This document shows, piece by piece, positions 55,007 through 63,367 of a DNA stretch of 64,000 nucleotides; within the stretch, counting starts at the first letter, position 1; every line of letters begins with the position of its first letter. Source of the DNA: Lampropedia cohaerens. Its GTDB lineage: Bacteria > Pseudomonadota > Gammaproteobacteria > Burkholderiales > Burkholderiaceae_C. The stretch lies in NCBI RefSeq assembly GCF_001005215.1, contig NZ_LBNQ01000033.1:181967-245966 (forward strand), read 5' to 3'. The position numbers and the translations under genes were made by a program. A model generated the notes under the pieces. The model did no database searches and was not told the origin of the DNA. It saw nothing but the letters and a program-made list of their open reading frames with translations.

Positions 55007-55279
55007 TCAGCGAGTCGGACTGTCCTGGATCTGCGCCAGCCGGCGCTGTACCACCTCCCACCAGCCCTGCAGTGTGGTGTGCTCGGCGAGTTCGGAAAAG
55101 TCCAGACCGATGCCGGTTTCATTCCAGCGCACCAGGAGGTTGAGTACGCGCATGGAGTCGAGGCCCAGGTCCATCAGGTTGTCATCCAGTGCGATGGCCT
55201 CGGGGTCCTCGTGCACCATCTTGGCAATGTCAGCGCGCATGCGCTCCAGGGTCAGCATTTCGCCAGTGTGTGTCGTCAT
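55007..55279 (-). CDS. stand-alone aryl carrier protein
   Basis: A 90-residue acyl carrier with Ser42 in LMDLGLDSMRVLNLL, the phosphopantetheine site in the form used by EntB/DhbB aryl carrier domains. In enterobactin systems this domain is usually fused to the isochorismatase; here it is a separate gene between entC and entF. It should carry DHB to the condensation domain of the synthetase, but the ligase that loads it is not in the window. It ends 18 bases before the entF start. Confidence 0.88.
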   Translation of the reverse strand: MTTHTGEMLTLERMRADIAKMVHEDPEAIALDDNLMDLGLDSMRVLNLLVRWNETGIGLDFSELAEHTTLQGWWEVVQRRLAQIQDSPTR

Positions 55280-55300
55280 GGGAGGGTAACAAGTGTTGTT

Positions 55301-56536
55301 TCAGAGTGCGTTGCCGTTTCCGGTAAGGGGCAGCTGCAGCGCATCCAGCATGGCGCCGAACTTGGCGGCCGTTTCGTCGGCCTCGGTGCGCGGATCAGAG
55401 TCGTGCATGATGCCTGCGCCGGCAAATAGCCGCGCCTCGTTGCCGCAGATCTGCGCGCAGCGAATGGCGACATACCAGTCGCCATCGCCCGTCGTGTCGC
55501 TGTAGCCGACTGCGCCGCCGAAAAATCCCCGTTCGAAAGGTTCCAACTGGTTGATGACGGAGTGTGCTGCTGCGTGTGGCGCGCCACATAGTGCCGGGGT
55601 CGGCTGAAGACGCGCTGCCAGTGCCAGGCTGGAGGTACTGGCCAGGTCTTGCGGATGGCGCAGACGGCCCTCAATGCGCGTGCCGAGATGCCACATCGTG
55701 GCCGTGGCACGCAGCGCGGGCGTCTGCGGCACGCGCAGCTGCGCGCAAAGCGGTGCCAGCGCGTCGGCAATGGCTTCGACGACCATGCGATGTTCCTGTC
55801 GGTCCTTGGTTGACTGCAGCAGCTGCTCGGCCGCGGCCTCTGCGCTGCTGTATCGGCCGCTGCGCGGCAGCGAACCGGCCAGCGGATGGGAGGCAATCTC
55901 CGCACCGCGTCGCGACAGCAGCAGCTCAGGGGTTGCGCCCACCAGTTGGTGTAGGTGGCTGGAGCCTTGTCGGGGGCTGGGCAGCGGCAGGCAGTAGGTG
56001 GTGACGCTGGTATCGCGCATCAGGCGTGGCAGCAGGTGCCGCAGTTCGAATGGCCGGGCCTGCGTGACTACCAGGCTGCGTGCCAACACCACCTTGCGCA
56101 GCCCGTTCACGCCATCGCGCAGCAGCTGTGTGGCCTGGCGTACCATCGCCTCGTAGGTGGCGCGGTCCGGCTCCGCCTGCAGCTGCGGTGCGGCACGGCG
56201 ATGCGTTTCGTCCCGCAACGGAGACTGCAGCACGCAGGCGCTTGCGATCGCTGCGGGCTGGAACAGATGGCAGGCAGCCTGCCGGACAAAGGGCAGGGCG
56301 CCAACAACCAGCTGAGGGGCGCTGCCGGTGCTGTCCAGTGCCAGCAATGGCGCATTGCCGCACGCCATCAGGGCATCGCAGCTTTCCTGATAAAGCAGCT
56401 TGTGCACACCCGTGCTCACCAGCTGATTTGTCGGGCCTTGCAGGGCGAACAGCGGCGCCTCAGGCTTGGCACCACAGCCGGTTGTGGTGTCGCCCGCCAA
56501 AGCTGCCGAATGAGAAGAGTCGGTACCGGTGAACAT
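55301..56536 (-). CDS. entC: isochorismate synthase, EntC/DhbC type
   Basis: A 411-residue member of the chorismate-binding family that converts chorismate to isochorismate. GLRKVVLARSLVV, LVGATPELLLSRRGAEIASHPLAGSLPRSG, EHRMVVEAIADALAPLC, PTPALCGAPHAAAH and FERGFFGGAVGYSDTTGDGDWYVAIR are all present. The first 70 residues are poorly conserved. It sits 11 bases after entA and 21 before the aryl carrier gene. Confidence 0.94.
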   Translation of the reverse strand: MFTGTDSSHSAALAGDTTTGCGAKPEAPLFALQGPTNQLVSTGVHKLLYQESCDALMACGNAPLLALDSTGSAPQLVVGALPFVRQAACHLFQPAAIASACVLQSPLRDETHRRAAPQLQAEPDRATYEAMVRQATQLLRDGVNGLRKVVLARSLVVTQARPFELRHLLPRLMRDTSVTTYCLPLPSPRQGSSHLHQLVGATPELLLSRRGAEIASHPLAGSLPRSGRYSSAEAAAEQLLQSTKDRQEHRMVVEAIADALAPLCAQLRVPQTPALRATATMWHLGTRIEGRLRHPQDLASTSSLALAARLQPTPALCGAPHAAAHSVINQLEPFERGFFGGAVGYSDTTGDGDWYVAIRCAQICGNEARLFAGAGIMHDSDPRTEADETAAKFGAMLDALQLPLTGNGNAL

Positions 56537-56547
56537 AAGCTGCTGCC

Positions 56548-57318
56548 TCAGGCGCGCAGTGTGGCGCCGCCATCCACGTAAAGGTCGCTCATGGTGATGT
56601 GGCCGGCCTGGTCGGAGAGGAGAAATACCACGGCCTCCGCCACATCCTGCGGCGTGGCCAGCTTCCGCAGCGGAATGCCGGTCTTGTACTGTTCAGGAAA
56701 ACCTTCAATGACCCGTTTGGCGCCGTCCTCGTCGTGCCACATGCCGGTCTGCATCGGCGTGAGCGTCGAGCCCGGCGCAACAATGTTGCAGCGGATCCCC
56801 AGCGGCGCAAGCTCCAGCCCCAGGCAGCGCGTGAACATGGTGGCCGCAGCCTTGGAGGCCGCATAGGCAGCCATTGCATGGCGGGGAATGCCTGCGGCGT
56901 TGGAGCTGACAGTGACCAACACGCCGCGGCGACGCGGCTGCATGGCTTGCGCCAGCGCGCGCGAGACATGGAACACGCCATCGCAGTTGACCGCAAACGT
57001 GCGTCGCCACTGCGCATCCGTGGTCTGCGTCACCGTGCCAAAATGCAGCACACCCGCGACATTCACTCCCAGATCGATAGCTCCGATGTCGCGCTCCACG
57101 CGCGCAATCAGCGCCTGCACGGCCTCGGAATCGGTGACGTCCAGGACCTCGCTGTGCACGCGCCCGGAGCCCGTATGCTGCGGCGCTGCGGGGCGCTGCA
57201 GATCGGTGGCGATGACGATACTGCCTGCCTGCGCAAGCAGTTGCACCACGGCTTGTCCGATACCGCCGGCAGCGCCGGTGACGAAAGCGATGCGCTGATC
57301 GAATCCGGTCAATTGCAT
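56548..57318 (-). CDS. entA: 2,3-dihydro-2,3-dihydroxybenzoate dehydrogenase
   Basis: A 256-residue classical SDR that gives 2,3-dihydroxybenzoate. [12 protein letters not shown] binds NAD, NVAGVL replaces NNAG, and the catalytic Ser, Tyr and Lys are in [63 protein letters not shown] is typical of EntA/DhbA. It overlaps entB by 10 bases. Confidence 0.93.
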   Translation of the reverse strand: MQLTGFDQRIAFVTGAAGGIGQAVVQLLAQAGSIVIATDLQRPAAPQHTGSGRVHSEVLDVTDSEAVQALIARVERDIGAIDLGVNVAGVLHFGTVTQTTDAQWRRTFAVNCDGVFHVSRALAQAMQPRRRGVLVTVSSNAAGIPRHAMAAYAASKAAATMFTRCLGLELAPLGIRCNIVAPGSTLTPMQTGMWHDEDGAKRVIEGFPEQYKTGIPLRKLATPQDVAEAVVFLLSDQAGHITMSDLYVDGGATLRA

Positions 57319-57986
57319 GGCGCGGCCTCCTGGTTTGCCTCCTGACCGACGGGAGCGAGCGCATCAAGTGCGGTGGCAGTCATCAGCGGCGTTGCGCAGG
57401 TTCCCGCACTCCACTGCAGCGCCAGATCGTGACGGGCGCGGTCGAAATCGGCCAGCGCATCGGCCATCAGAAAGGGCTCAATGTCCCGCTGAAAAGCCTC
57501 GGCAGCCGTCAGCATGCAGCCGATATGCGCATAGACCCCAGTAATGAGCAACTGGTCTCGGCCCCTCGCGCGCAGCAGCGTGTCCAGATTGCTACGCTGG
57601 AACGCGCTGTAGCGGTGCTTGGTCAGAATATGTTCGCCGTCGACCGGTCGCAACGCACTATGGATGCTTTCATGCGCGGCCTCCGCACGCATGCCCGGCC
57701 CCCACAACTCAGCCTGCAGGCCGCGATCACACCGGAGCTGATTGCCCCTCTGCGCGGTATAGAAGACCGGAACACCGGCTGCCCGGCAGGCCTGCAGCAG
57801 CGCTTGGATGTTGGCGATGGCGGTCTGCAGGGCCGGATGCGCGTTGCCAAATGGCGCGAGAAAGTACTGCTGCATATCATGCACCAGCAATGCTGCGCGT
57901 TGCGGGCGCAGTGACCATCCGTGGCGCGGCGCAGGCAGCTCTTGTGCCGCTGGTGCGCGATAGGGGGCAATGGTTGGCAATGCCAT
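57309..57986 (-). CDS. entB: isochorismatase without carrier domain
   Basis: A 225-residue hydrolase that turns isochorismate into 2,3-dihydro-DHB and pyruvate. MALPTIAPYRAPAAQELPAPRHGWSL matches the EntB N terminus and fixes the start at 57986. QRAALLVHDMQQYF carries the catalytic Asp and LLITGVYAHIGCMLTA the second conserved loop. EntB usually continues into an aryl carrier domain; here the protein stops after the hydrolase, and the carrier is a separate gene at 55007-55279. First gene of the operon, with a Fur-box-like site about 106 bases upstream. Confidence 0.93.
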   Translation of the reverse strand: MALPTIAPYRAPAAQELPAPRHGWSLRPQRAALLVHDMQQYFLAPFGNAHPALQTAIANIQALLQACRAAGVPVFYTAQRGNQLRCDRGLQAELWGPGMRAEAAHESIHSALRPVDGEHILTKHRYSAFQRSNLDTLLRARGRDQLLITGVYAHIGCMLTAAEAFQRDIEPFLMADALADFDRARHDLALQWSAGTCATPLMTATALDALAPVGQEANQEAAPCN

Positions 57987-58091
57987 GAGGGAAAAATGTC
58001 GCAGATGGGCGGTGAGGGAAGAGGCCGCTACAGTGCGTACCGGCGCGGTGCGCGCAACCATAGCAAAATTATCGTGAAATAACCGTGAAAA

Positions 58092-58106
58092 TGAAATAAA
58101 TTCTCA
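58092..58106. promoter_or_regulatory. Fur-box-like palindrome upstream of the siderophore operon
   Basis: TGAAATAAATTCTCA; read on the other strand TGAGAATTTATTTCA. It fits the 7-1-7 Fur consensus at about 10 of 14 positions. It is identical to the box upstream of fatB (6005-6019) except for the three central bases. It lies in the 253-base divergent region between entB and the flavodoxin gene. Confidence 0.65.
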
Positions 58107-58166
58107 TTCGTGTTCCTGTGCCTCCACCCAGATAGTTGCACGCAAACGGTGTGTTGTCCCATTGAA

Positions 58167-58180
58167 TGAAAATTGTTTCA
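58167..58180. promoter_or_regulatory. second palindrome in the divergent region, possible Fur site
   Basis: TGAAAATTGTTTCA is an inverted repeat (TGAAA-N4-TTTCA) about 60 bases before the flavodoxin gene. It is one base shorter than the 15-mer Fur consensus, so assignment is tentative. Confidence 0.4.
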
Positions 58181-58239
58181 CCGCTTCGCTATGATGCGCG
58201 ATTTCCCCCATCGCCGCACAGGCACGAGGAGATGGCTGC

Positions 58240-58710
58240 ATGAGGCTCAAGGTAATCGTTGGAACGTTCAGCGATAACGCGTGGTATGTCGCAAAAGCGG
58301 TCGAGGCGGCGCTCGCATCACAGACGGAACACACGGAGCTGGTCATGGCCAGCGCACAAACGTTGGCGGAGGTGCTGGAGGTGCCGCAGGATATGCGTGT
58401 GCTGATCTGCACCTCGACCCATGGTTCAGGCGATGTGCCGGAAAACCTGCAGCCGCTGTATGCCGATCTGGGCACGCGACCGCGCTATCTGGGTGGGTTG
58501 CGCTATGGCGTCATTGCACTTGGCGACAGCTTCTATGGCGACACCTTCGCCATGGGCGGCAAGCAGTTTGACGCACGCCTGGCCGATCTGGGTGCCACGC
58601 GCATTGGCGAGCCGCTGATACTCGACGCCAGTGACGGGCAGGATGCGGAGGCGCTCGCGGCGCAGTGGGCCCTGCAATGGTGGCAGCTGGTGCAGCAGGA
58701 CGCTGGTTGA
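58240..58710 (+). CDS. flavodoxin-like FMN protein, MioC type
   Basis: A 156-residue single-domain flavodoxin. The phosphate-binding loop is VGTFSDNAWYVA (a MioC-like variant), the second FMN loop is CTSTHGSGDVPEN, and RYGVIALGDSFYGDTFAMGGKQFDARLADLGATRIG is the 90s loop and following strand. It is divergent from the siderophore operon and shares its control region, which suggests iron-dependent expression, perhaps as a ferredoxin substitute or as a reductant for iron release. Its TGA stop shares its last base with repeat copy B. Confidence 0.85.
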   Translation: MRLKVIVGTFSDNAWYVAKAVEAALASQTEHTELVMASAQTLAEVLEVPQDMRVLICTSTHGSGDVPENLQPLYADLGTRPRYLGGLRYGVIALGDSFYGDTFAMGGKQFDARLADLGATRIGEPLILDASDGQDAEALAAQWALQWWQLVQQDAG

Positions 58711-58875
58711 GAACCTGTTGACGATCTTCTCATCAGCAGCGTTGCCTCGCCAGGCGATACGCGCAACGCACACACCGCAGTCGGGCTGGTGGCCCGGCGA
58801 GGACTGGCAACGCCGCAGCGCACGTCTGGCGAGGTAACCCCAACGGCAGCCAGGCAAAGATCGTCAACAGATTCT
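58710..58875 (+). repeat. full copy B of the repeat with inverted ends (166 bp)
   Basis: Starts AGAACCTGTTGACGATCTTC on the last base of the flavodoxin stop and ends with the complement of AGAATCTGTTGACGATCTTT; the two ends match at 18 of 20 bases. The central hairpin GTCGGGC-TGGTG-GCCCGGC keeps the stem of copy A by a G-T pair. The core at 58775-58791 matches copy A at 16 of 17. Same orientation relative to the upstream gene as copy A, with the same end (AGAACC rather than AGAATC) at the stop codon. No reading frame of note. Confidence 0.75.
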
Positions 58876-58964
58876 GAGGCGCAGGAGAAAGTCTGTCCGA
58901 ATTTGGAGGCCCGCGCGATCATTGCGCGGTGTGCCGTGGTGCGGCAATCCCTGTCTCTGATTGC

Positions 58965-59513
58965 TCAATCCAGCGCCAGATCGTGCAGATCGAAGCGCCC
59001 CGCGCGCCGGTCGGCAAAGAAGTGCTCCAGCGTCACACGAGTCGTCTGAAACGCCAGTTCTGCCCATGGAATTTCCTCTTCCGCATACAGCACTGCCTGC
59101 TGTGTTTCCGGTCCCGGGGCGACTTCAGGCCCTGTCATCTGCGCAAGATAGAACAGGTGGACCTGACCCACGCGCGGCACGCTGATGACGGAAAAAAGGC
59201 GGCCCATGACAACCTCAATGCCCGCCTCCTCGCGCGTTTCGCGCGCCGCACCTTCGGCAGTGGTTTCATCCAGTTCCATGAAGCCCGCGGGCAGTGTCCA
59301 TTTGCCCATGCGTGGCTCAATGTTGCGCTTGCACAGCAGTATCTTGTCCTGCCAGACCGGGACGGTGCCGACTACATTGAGCGGGTTGAGGTAATGAATA
59401 GTGTGGCAGGCCGGGCAGACGGCCCGCACGTGCGTGTCGCCGTCGTCCGGCACGCGGTGCTCGACCGCGTGGCCGCAGTTGCGGCAGTAGTTGATCAGGT
59501 GGCGCTTGTTCAT
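58965..59513 (-). CDS. Nudix hydrolase with zinc ribbon, NudC-like
   Basis: A 182-residue protein. An N-terminal zinc ribbon (YCRNCG with VCPACH) precedes the Nudix box GFMELDETTAEGAARETREEAGIEV. The family hydrolyses nucleoside diphosphate derivatives such as NADH or ADP-ribose. The order ribbon-then-Nudix is that of NudC, but the protein is shorter and lacks the NudC N-terminal domain, so the substrate is uncertain. Start at 59513 (MNKRHLINYCRNCG); longer frames are unconserved. Confidence 0.87.
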   Translation of the reverse strand: MNKRHLINYCRNCGHAVEHRVPDDGDTHVRAVCPACHTIHYLNPLNVVGTVPVWQDKILLCKRNIEPRMGKWTLPAGFMELDETTAEGAARETREEAGIEVVMGRLFSVISVPRVGQVHLFYLAQMTGPEVAPGPETQQAVLYAEEEIPWAELAFQTTRVTLEHFFADRRAGRFDLHDLALD

Positions 59514-59752
59514 GAGGGTGTATTGGAACACCAGATTGCCAGTGGGGACATCGAGTGCGGGAGCACAGGCGCAGTTTGCGCGGGCGGCGCTATGATTGCG
59601 GCGCCCTGCCAAAGGTGACGTTCTTTCCTGTCTCCAACGGGCAGTCCGGGACTTTGCCAAGGCGCCCATGGCCATGCCACGGCAGCTGGCGCATGTGGCG
59701 CACCCGTGTCGGTACGTCGCCTTGCGTGACAGATTCAATCAACCTAGGTCGC

Positions 59753-60256
59753 ATGAAGCGGGATCCGCACATTGTCTTTCTCGATCACCGTCAGGAGCTG
59801 CTGACGTGGTTGACGCGCCGCTTGCATGCGCGAGAACAGGCGGAGGACATGGTGCAGGAGCTCTATCTGCGCTTTGTTCAGCACGCCGCGGGTCACCACG
59901 TGGACGATACCCGTGCCTACCTGTTCCAAATGGCGCGCAACATGCTTGCGGATCTGGGGCGCCAGCAACAGGCGAGGGCGACCGACACGCACAGCCACGA
60001 CGAGCCGCTGATGCTGGCGGTCCCCGATACCGCGCCAGGCCCTGAACAGGTTGCTGCGGCGCGTTCGCGGTTGAGGCAGCTGGCTGCATGCCTGGAGCAG
60101 CTGCCACCATTGACGCAGCGCATCTTCCTGCTCAACCGTGTACACGATATGAGCTACCAGGAAGTTGCAACGCAGCTGGACGTTTCCGTCAGCACGGTCC
60201 AGAAACATCTCACGCGGGCCCTGTGTCACGTGACTGAGCAGATGAAGACGCACTGA
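59753..60256 (+). CDS. ECF sigma factor, FecI type
   Basis: A 167-residue extracytoplasmic-function sigma factor of the iron-starvation group. Region 2 (LTWLTRRLHAREQAEDMVQELYLRFVQ; DTRAYLFQMARNMLADLGRQ) and region 4 (CLEQLPPLTQRIFLLNRVHDMSYQEVATQLDVSVSTVQKHLTRAL) are complete. FecI factors transcribe a TonB-receptor gene when the receptor signals through FecR. The fecR gene follows after 241 bases, longer than usual. No Fur box was seen in front of it. Confidence 0.92.
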   Translation: MKRDPHIVFLDHRQELLTWLTRRLHAREQAEDMVQELYLRFVQHAAGHHVDDTRAYLFQMARNMLADLGRQQQARATDTHSHDEPLMLAVPDTAPGPEQVAAARSRLRQLAACLEQLPPLTQRIFLLNRVHDMSYQEVATQLDVSVSTVQKHLTRALCHVTEQMKTH

Positions 60257-60497
60257 GATGCCGCCTTGTCCTGAAGTTTTTTTGCGCGCAGGCGTCGCCC
60301 TATCGCCAGCACCCCATTGCGGCAATTGCCGTTGCCATGGCCGGCATGGCTGCGGCGCAACGCTTCCCGAAAAGGCGCGTTGTTGGCACGTGCGGCCGTC
60401 GCTTTACTCGATTAGCCATCGTAGAACGTCACCCACTTATAGAGTCAGATAAGAAGGTGCCGCACCCACCCCCCGATGCCCCCACGCTGAAGACCCC

Positions 60498-61649
60498 ATG
60501 CCCACAGACAGGATTTCCGACGCCGCCGCGCCATCCTCCCCGCCGTCCGATGATGCACAACGGATCGCGCAGCAAGCTGCTGCCTGGGTGGTGGCGCAGG
60601 ATGGGCCGCAGTGGCCGCAGTGGCCGCAGCACCGTGCGGCGTTTGAGCAATGGCTGCAGGCCTCGCCCCTGCATCGCACGGCCTACGAGCGCGCGCGCAG
60701 CAACTGGCAACTTGCCAGCGAACTGCGGCAGATGCCCGAGCTACTGGCGCAGCTGGGGGCGGATGCGGTGGATGATGGCGACGGCGCCGCAATCCCCGCT
60801 GCGCAGCAGCGACGACCCGCCCAGGCATCGCCCATTGCCATTCGCACCACTGGGGGCACCGCTGCGGCGCGTAATCCCGCCGCGCGGAGCATGTCGGCGT
60901 GGGCGCGCAACGTGCGCCGCGCCAGCCTCATGGCCACCTTGTCAGTGGTAGTGCTCATTGGTGGTCTGTTTGCCTGGTCGGATGGCGATCCCTACACCGC
61001 CGTATTGGCCGACTATCGCAGTACCGCGGGTCAACTGCGTGAAATCACACTGGCGGATGGTTCCGTGGCACGGCTCGATGCGGCAAGCGCCATCGCCGTG
61101 CATTACGACGACCGTTTGCGACGCATTGAACTGCTCAAGGGTCGCGCGCTGTTCATTGCCACGCCGGTTGATACGCCCGCGGCGGCAGGCAGGCCGTTTG
61201 TCGTGACGACGGCCAATGGCCAGACGCAGGCGCTTGGCACGCAATTCATCGTCGAGCAGCTGGAGGAGCAGACCATCGTCACCGGGGTCGAGCATCACAT
61301 TGCAGTCAGGGCCGCTGCAACGCCTTCAAGCGCGGCGGTCATTCTTGCCCCAGGGCAGACCGTGCGGTATGACGCGCATGGGCTTCAGCAGACCGCTACC
61401 GTGCCACTGGCGCACGCGCGTGCCTGGGAACAAGGCATGCTCCTGTTCGATGACATGCCGTTGCACGAAGTCCTTGCGCAACTGCAGCGCTACACCAGCG
61501 GGCGGATTGTCCTGCAAAAGGGCGAACTCAAGCCGCGGCACATCAGCGCCGCAGTGCCGGCTGCCGATGTCGGCGCAGGGCTGCAGACCATTGCTTCCGA
61601 ACTGGGGCTGCGCGTGGTGCGGCTCCCGCTGGTGACCGTGCTGTACTAG
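60498..61649 (+). CDS. FecR-type anti-sigma/signal transducer
   Basis: A 383-residue one-helix inner-membrane protein. The N-terminal cytoplasmic DUF4880-type domain (AQQAAAWVVAQDGPQWPQWPQHRAAFEQWLQASPLHRTAYER) binds sigma. The helix is ASLMATLSVVVLIGGLFAW at about residue 150. The periplasmic FecR domain has QLREITLADGSVARLDAASAIAVHYDDRLRRIELLKGRALFIA, and a C-terminal part resembles an STN domain (LHEVLAQLQRYTSGRIVLQKGEL). The triplet QWPQWPQH is a short repeat. The expected TonB-receptor gene does not follow; instead a SnoaL-type gene on the other strand comes next. Confidence 0.92.
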   Translation: MPTDRISDAAAPSSPPSDDAQRIAQQAAAWVVAQDGPQWPQWPQHRAAFEQWLQASPLHRTAYERARSNWQLASELRQMPELLAQLGADAVDDGDGAAIPAAQQRRPAQASPIAIRTTGGTAAARNPAARSMSAWARNVRRASLMATLSVVVLIGGLFAWSDGDPYTAVLADYRSTAGQLREITLADGSVARLDAASAIAVHYDDRLRRIELLKGRALFIATPVDTPAAAGRPFVVTTANGQTQALGTQFIVEQLEEQTIVTGVEHHIAVRAAATPSSAAVILAPGQTVRYDAHGLQQTATVPLAHARAWEQGMLLFDDMPLHEVLAQLQRYTSGRIVLQKGELKPRHISAAVPAADVGAGLQTIASELGLRVVRLPLVTVLY

Positions 61650-61728
61650 TCAGCCGTCAACTACCGTCCTTTCACGCTGCGCGACCCTGCGTTGGCAGCG
61701 CGGCGAAGGCGGGACGGTAAGTAGCTTC

Positions 61729-62211
61729 TCAGAACATGGTGTTGTCGTTGGCCGCGCCGTCGGGCACGTCCTGGATCACATCCCAGTGTTCCACGATCTT
61801 GCCATCCTCGACGCGGAAGATGTCCAGCACCGCCTGACCGCGATCGTCGCTGCCGTTGGTGGAGTGCACATGCAGCCAGACCAGGTCGCCATCGGCCGCG
61901 CTGCGCACCACGCGGGCGCGCGACTGCGGATGCTCCCTGAAGAAGCTGGTGAAATACTCCACGAACGGCGCCTTGCCGTCGGGCACCTCGGGGTTGTGTT
62001 GGCGGTAATCATCGGCAACAACCCGGGCGGCCTCGACCGTTTCATGGCGATTGAAGAACCGCTCATAGAACTCCAGCACCAGCGCGCGGTTGGCTTCCTC
62101 GGCAGCGAGCTCGCGCGCTTGCGCAGGTGCCGGTGCCGGTGCCGCGGCCAACGTGGTGCCTGCGGCCAGCATGGCCGAAGCCAGGACGATGCCTTGCAAC
62201 AATCGCTTCAT
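61729..62211 (-). CDS. secreted SnoaL-like (NTF2-fold) protein
   Basis: A 160-residue protein with a signal peptide (KRLLQGIVLASAMLAAGTTLAAAPAPAPAQA) and a SnoaL-like domain (ANRALVLEFYERFFNRHETVEAARVVADDYRQHNPEVPDG; DLVWLHVHSTNGSDDRGQAVLDIFRVEDGKIVEHWDVIQDVP). The family is annotated as predicted ester cyclase or polyketide-cyclase-like; no enzymatic role is proven for this branch. It is 12 bases downstream of the SDR gene and probably co-transcribed with it. Confidence 0.85.
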   Translation of the reverse strand: MKRLLQGIVLASAMLAAGTTLAAAPAPAPAQARELAAEEANRALVLEFYERFFNRHETVEAARVVADDYRQHNPEVPDGKAPFVEYFTSFFREHPQSRARVVRSAADGDLVWLHVHSTNGSDDRGQAVLDIFRVEDGKIVEHWDVIQDVPDGAANDNTMF

Positions 62212-62223
62212 CGGGTGTACTCC

Positions 62224-62835
62224 TCAGTAACCGACCGTGAAGCGCTGGCGCGAATGGGCCGGCTTCTCGATTTCGTCCACCAGCGCTACCGCATAGTCCT
62301 CGAAGGAAATGCGGCTGCCCTGTTCGCTGCTCAGGAGGTTGTCTTTGCCGAGGCGGAACTTGCCCGTACGCTCGCCCGGAACGAACTCCGCCGACGGCGA
62401 CAGGAACGTCCAGTCCAGATCCTTTTCCTGCTTCAGTACCTCAAGAAATTCCGCGCCCTTGGTGGCCTCAGGCCGATAGGCTTCGGGAAAGTCGGGCTGA
62501 TCCAGCAGGCGCTGGCCGGGGGCAACGTCCAGGCTGGCGGCGCCGCCTACGACCAGATAGCGCTTCACACCTGCCTGCCGCACCGCCTCGATCAACACGT
62601 GCGGGTCACTGTCACCAAACCTGACGGCACTGACCACCACATCGTGGCCGGCCAGCAGCGCAGCCAGTGCGGCCTTGTCGGTAACGTCCCCGGCCTTGGC
62701 AGTAACGTGTGGCAGCGCGGCAATCTTCTCCGGATGGCGTGCGATCGCGGTCACCGTATGGCCACGATCCGACAGTTCCTTGAGGATGCGCGAGCCGACT
62801 TGCCCGGATGCGCCGATGAGAGCTATGCGTGCCAT
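62224..62835 (-). CDS. NAD(P)-binding atypical SDR, YwnB type
   Basis: A 203-residue NAD(P)H-binding protein (MARIALIGASGQVGSRILKELSDRGHTVTAIARHPEKI; LLAGHDVVVSAVRFGDSDP; GVKRYLVVGGAASL; DWTFLSPSAEFVPGERTGKFRLGKD). Such proteins are common targets of the neighbouring HxlR-type regulators. It is divergent from the HxlR gene with 154 bases between, and is followed by the SnoaL-type gene. Substrate unknown; role in electrophile or quinone response is possible. Confidence 0.88.
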   Translation of the reverse strand: MARIALIGASGQVGSRILKELSDRGHTVTAIARHPEKIAALPHVTAKAGDVTDKAALAALLAGHDVVVSAVRFGDSDPHVLIEAVRQAGVKRYLVVGGAASLDVAPGQRLLDQPDFPEAYRPEATKGAEFLEVLKQEKDLDWTFLSPSAEFVPGERTGKFRLGKDNLLSSEQGSRISFEDYAVALVDEIEKPAHSRQRFTVGY

Positions 62836-62989
62836 GGGATCTCCTTTGTGTGAGTTTCAATACTAGGTAAAAAAAATAGACCTTTGAGAATTCAGATGCT
62901 ACAGTCACGCCGGAAACTTGACAAGAAGTCATCGTGCGCGGACCAGGTCACGGTGCGATGACCTGCCATCGATAGGAGGAAGTCCCTGC

Positions 62990-63367
62990 ATGCCATCTGC
63001 CAGCGCTAGCACCATCGTGTTCGAGCAACCCTGTCCCATCCGCGATGTGCTCGACCGCATCGGCGATCAATGGAGTCTGCTGGTACTGGAGGCGCTTGCG
63101 CAGCGGACCAAGCGCTTTAACGAACTGCATCGGGAAATTGGCGATGTCTCGCGGCAAATGCTCTCGCGCACCCTCAAGCGGCTGGAAGAGGACGGCTTCG
63201 TCAGTCGTACCGTCTATGCCGAGGTGCCGCCGCGTGTTGAATACGCCCTGACGGATCTGGGGCGATCATTTCTTGGTCCGATGCAGCAATTGGTGGAGTG
63301 GGCCGACGCCAATCATTGGGCCATCTGTCAGGCCCGTCTTCAGGCACGTGCCAAGCAGCGCAACTGA
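62990..63367 (+). CDS. HxlR-family transcriptional regulator
   Basis: A 125-residue winged-helix regulator. A conserved Cys (EQPCPIRDVLDRIGDQWSLLVLEAL) and the HTH (RTKRFNELHREIGDVSRQMLSRTLKRLEEDGFVSRTVYAEVPPRVEYALTDLG) define the family; the Cys can be a redox or aldehyde sensor in relatives. AGGAGGAAG stands before the ATG at 62990. It probably controls the divergent SDR-SnoaL pair. Confidence 0.92.
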   Translation: MPSASASTIVFEQPCPIRDVLDRIGDQWSLLVLEALAQRTKRFNELHREIGDVSRQMLSRTLKRLEEDGFVSRTVYAEVPPRVEYALTDLGRSFLGPMQQLVEWADANHWAICQARLQARAKQRN

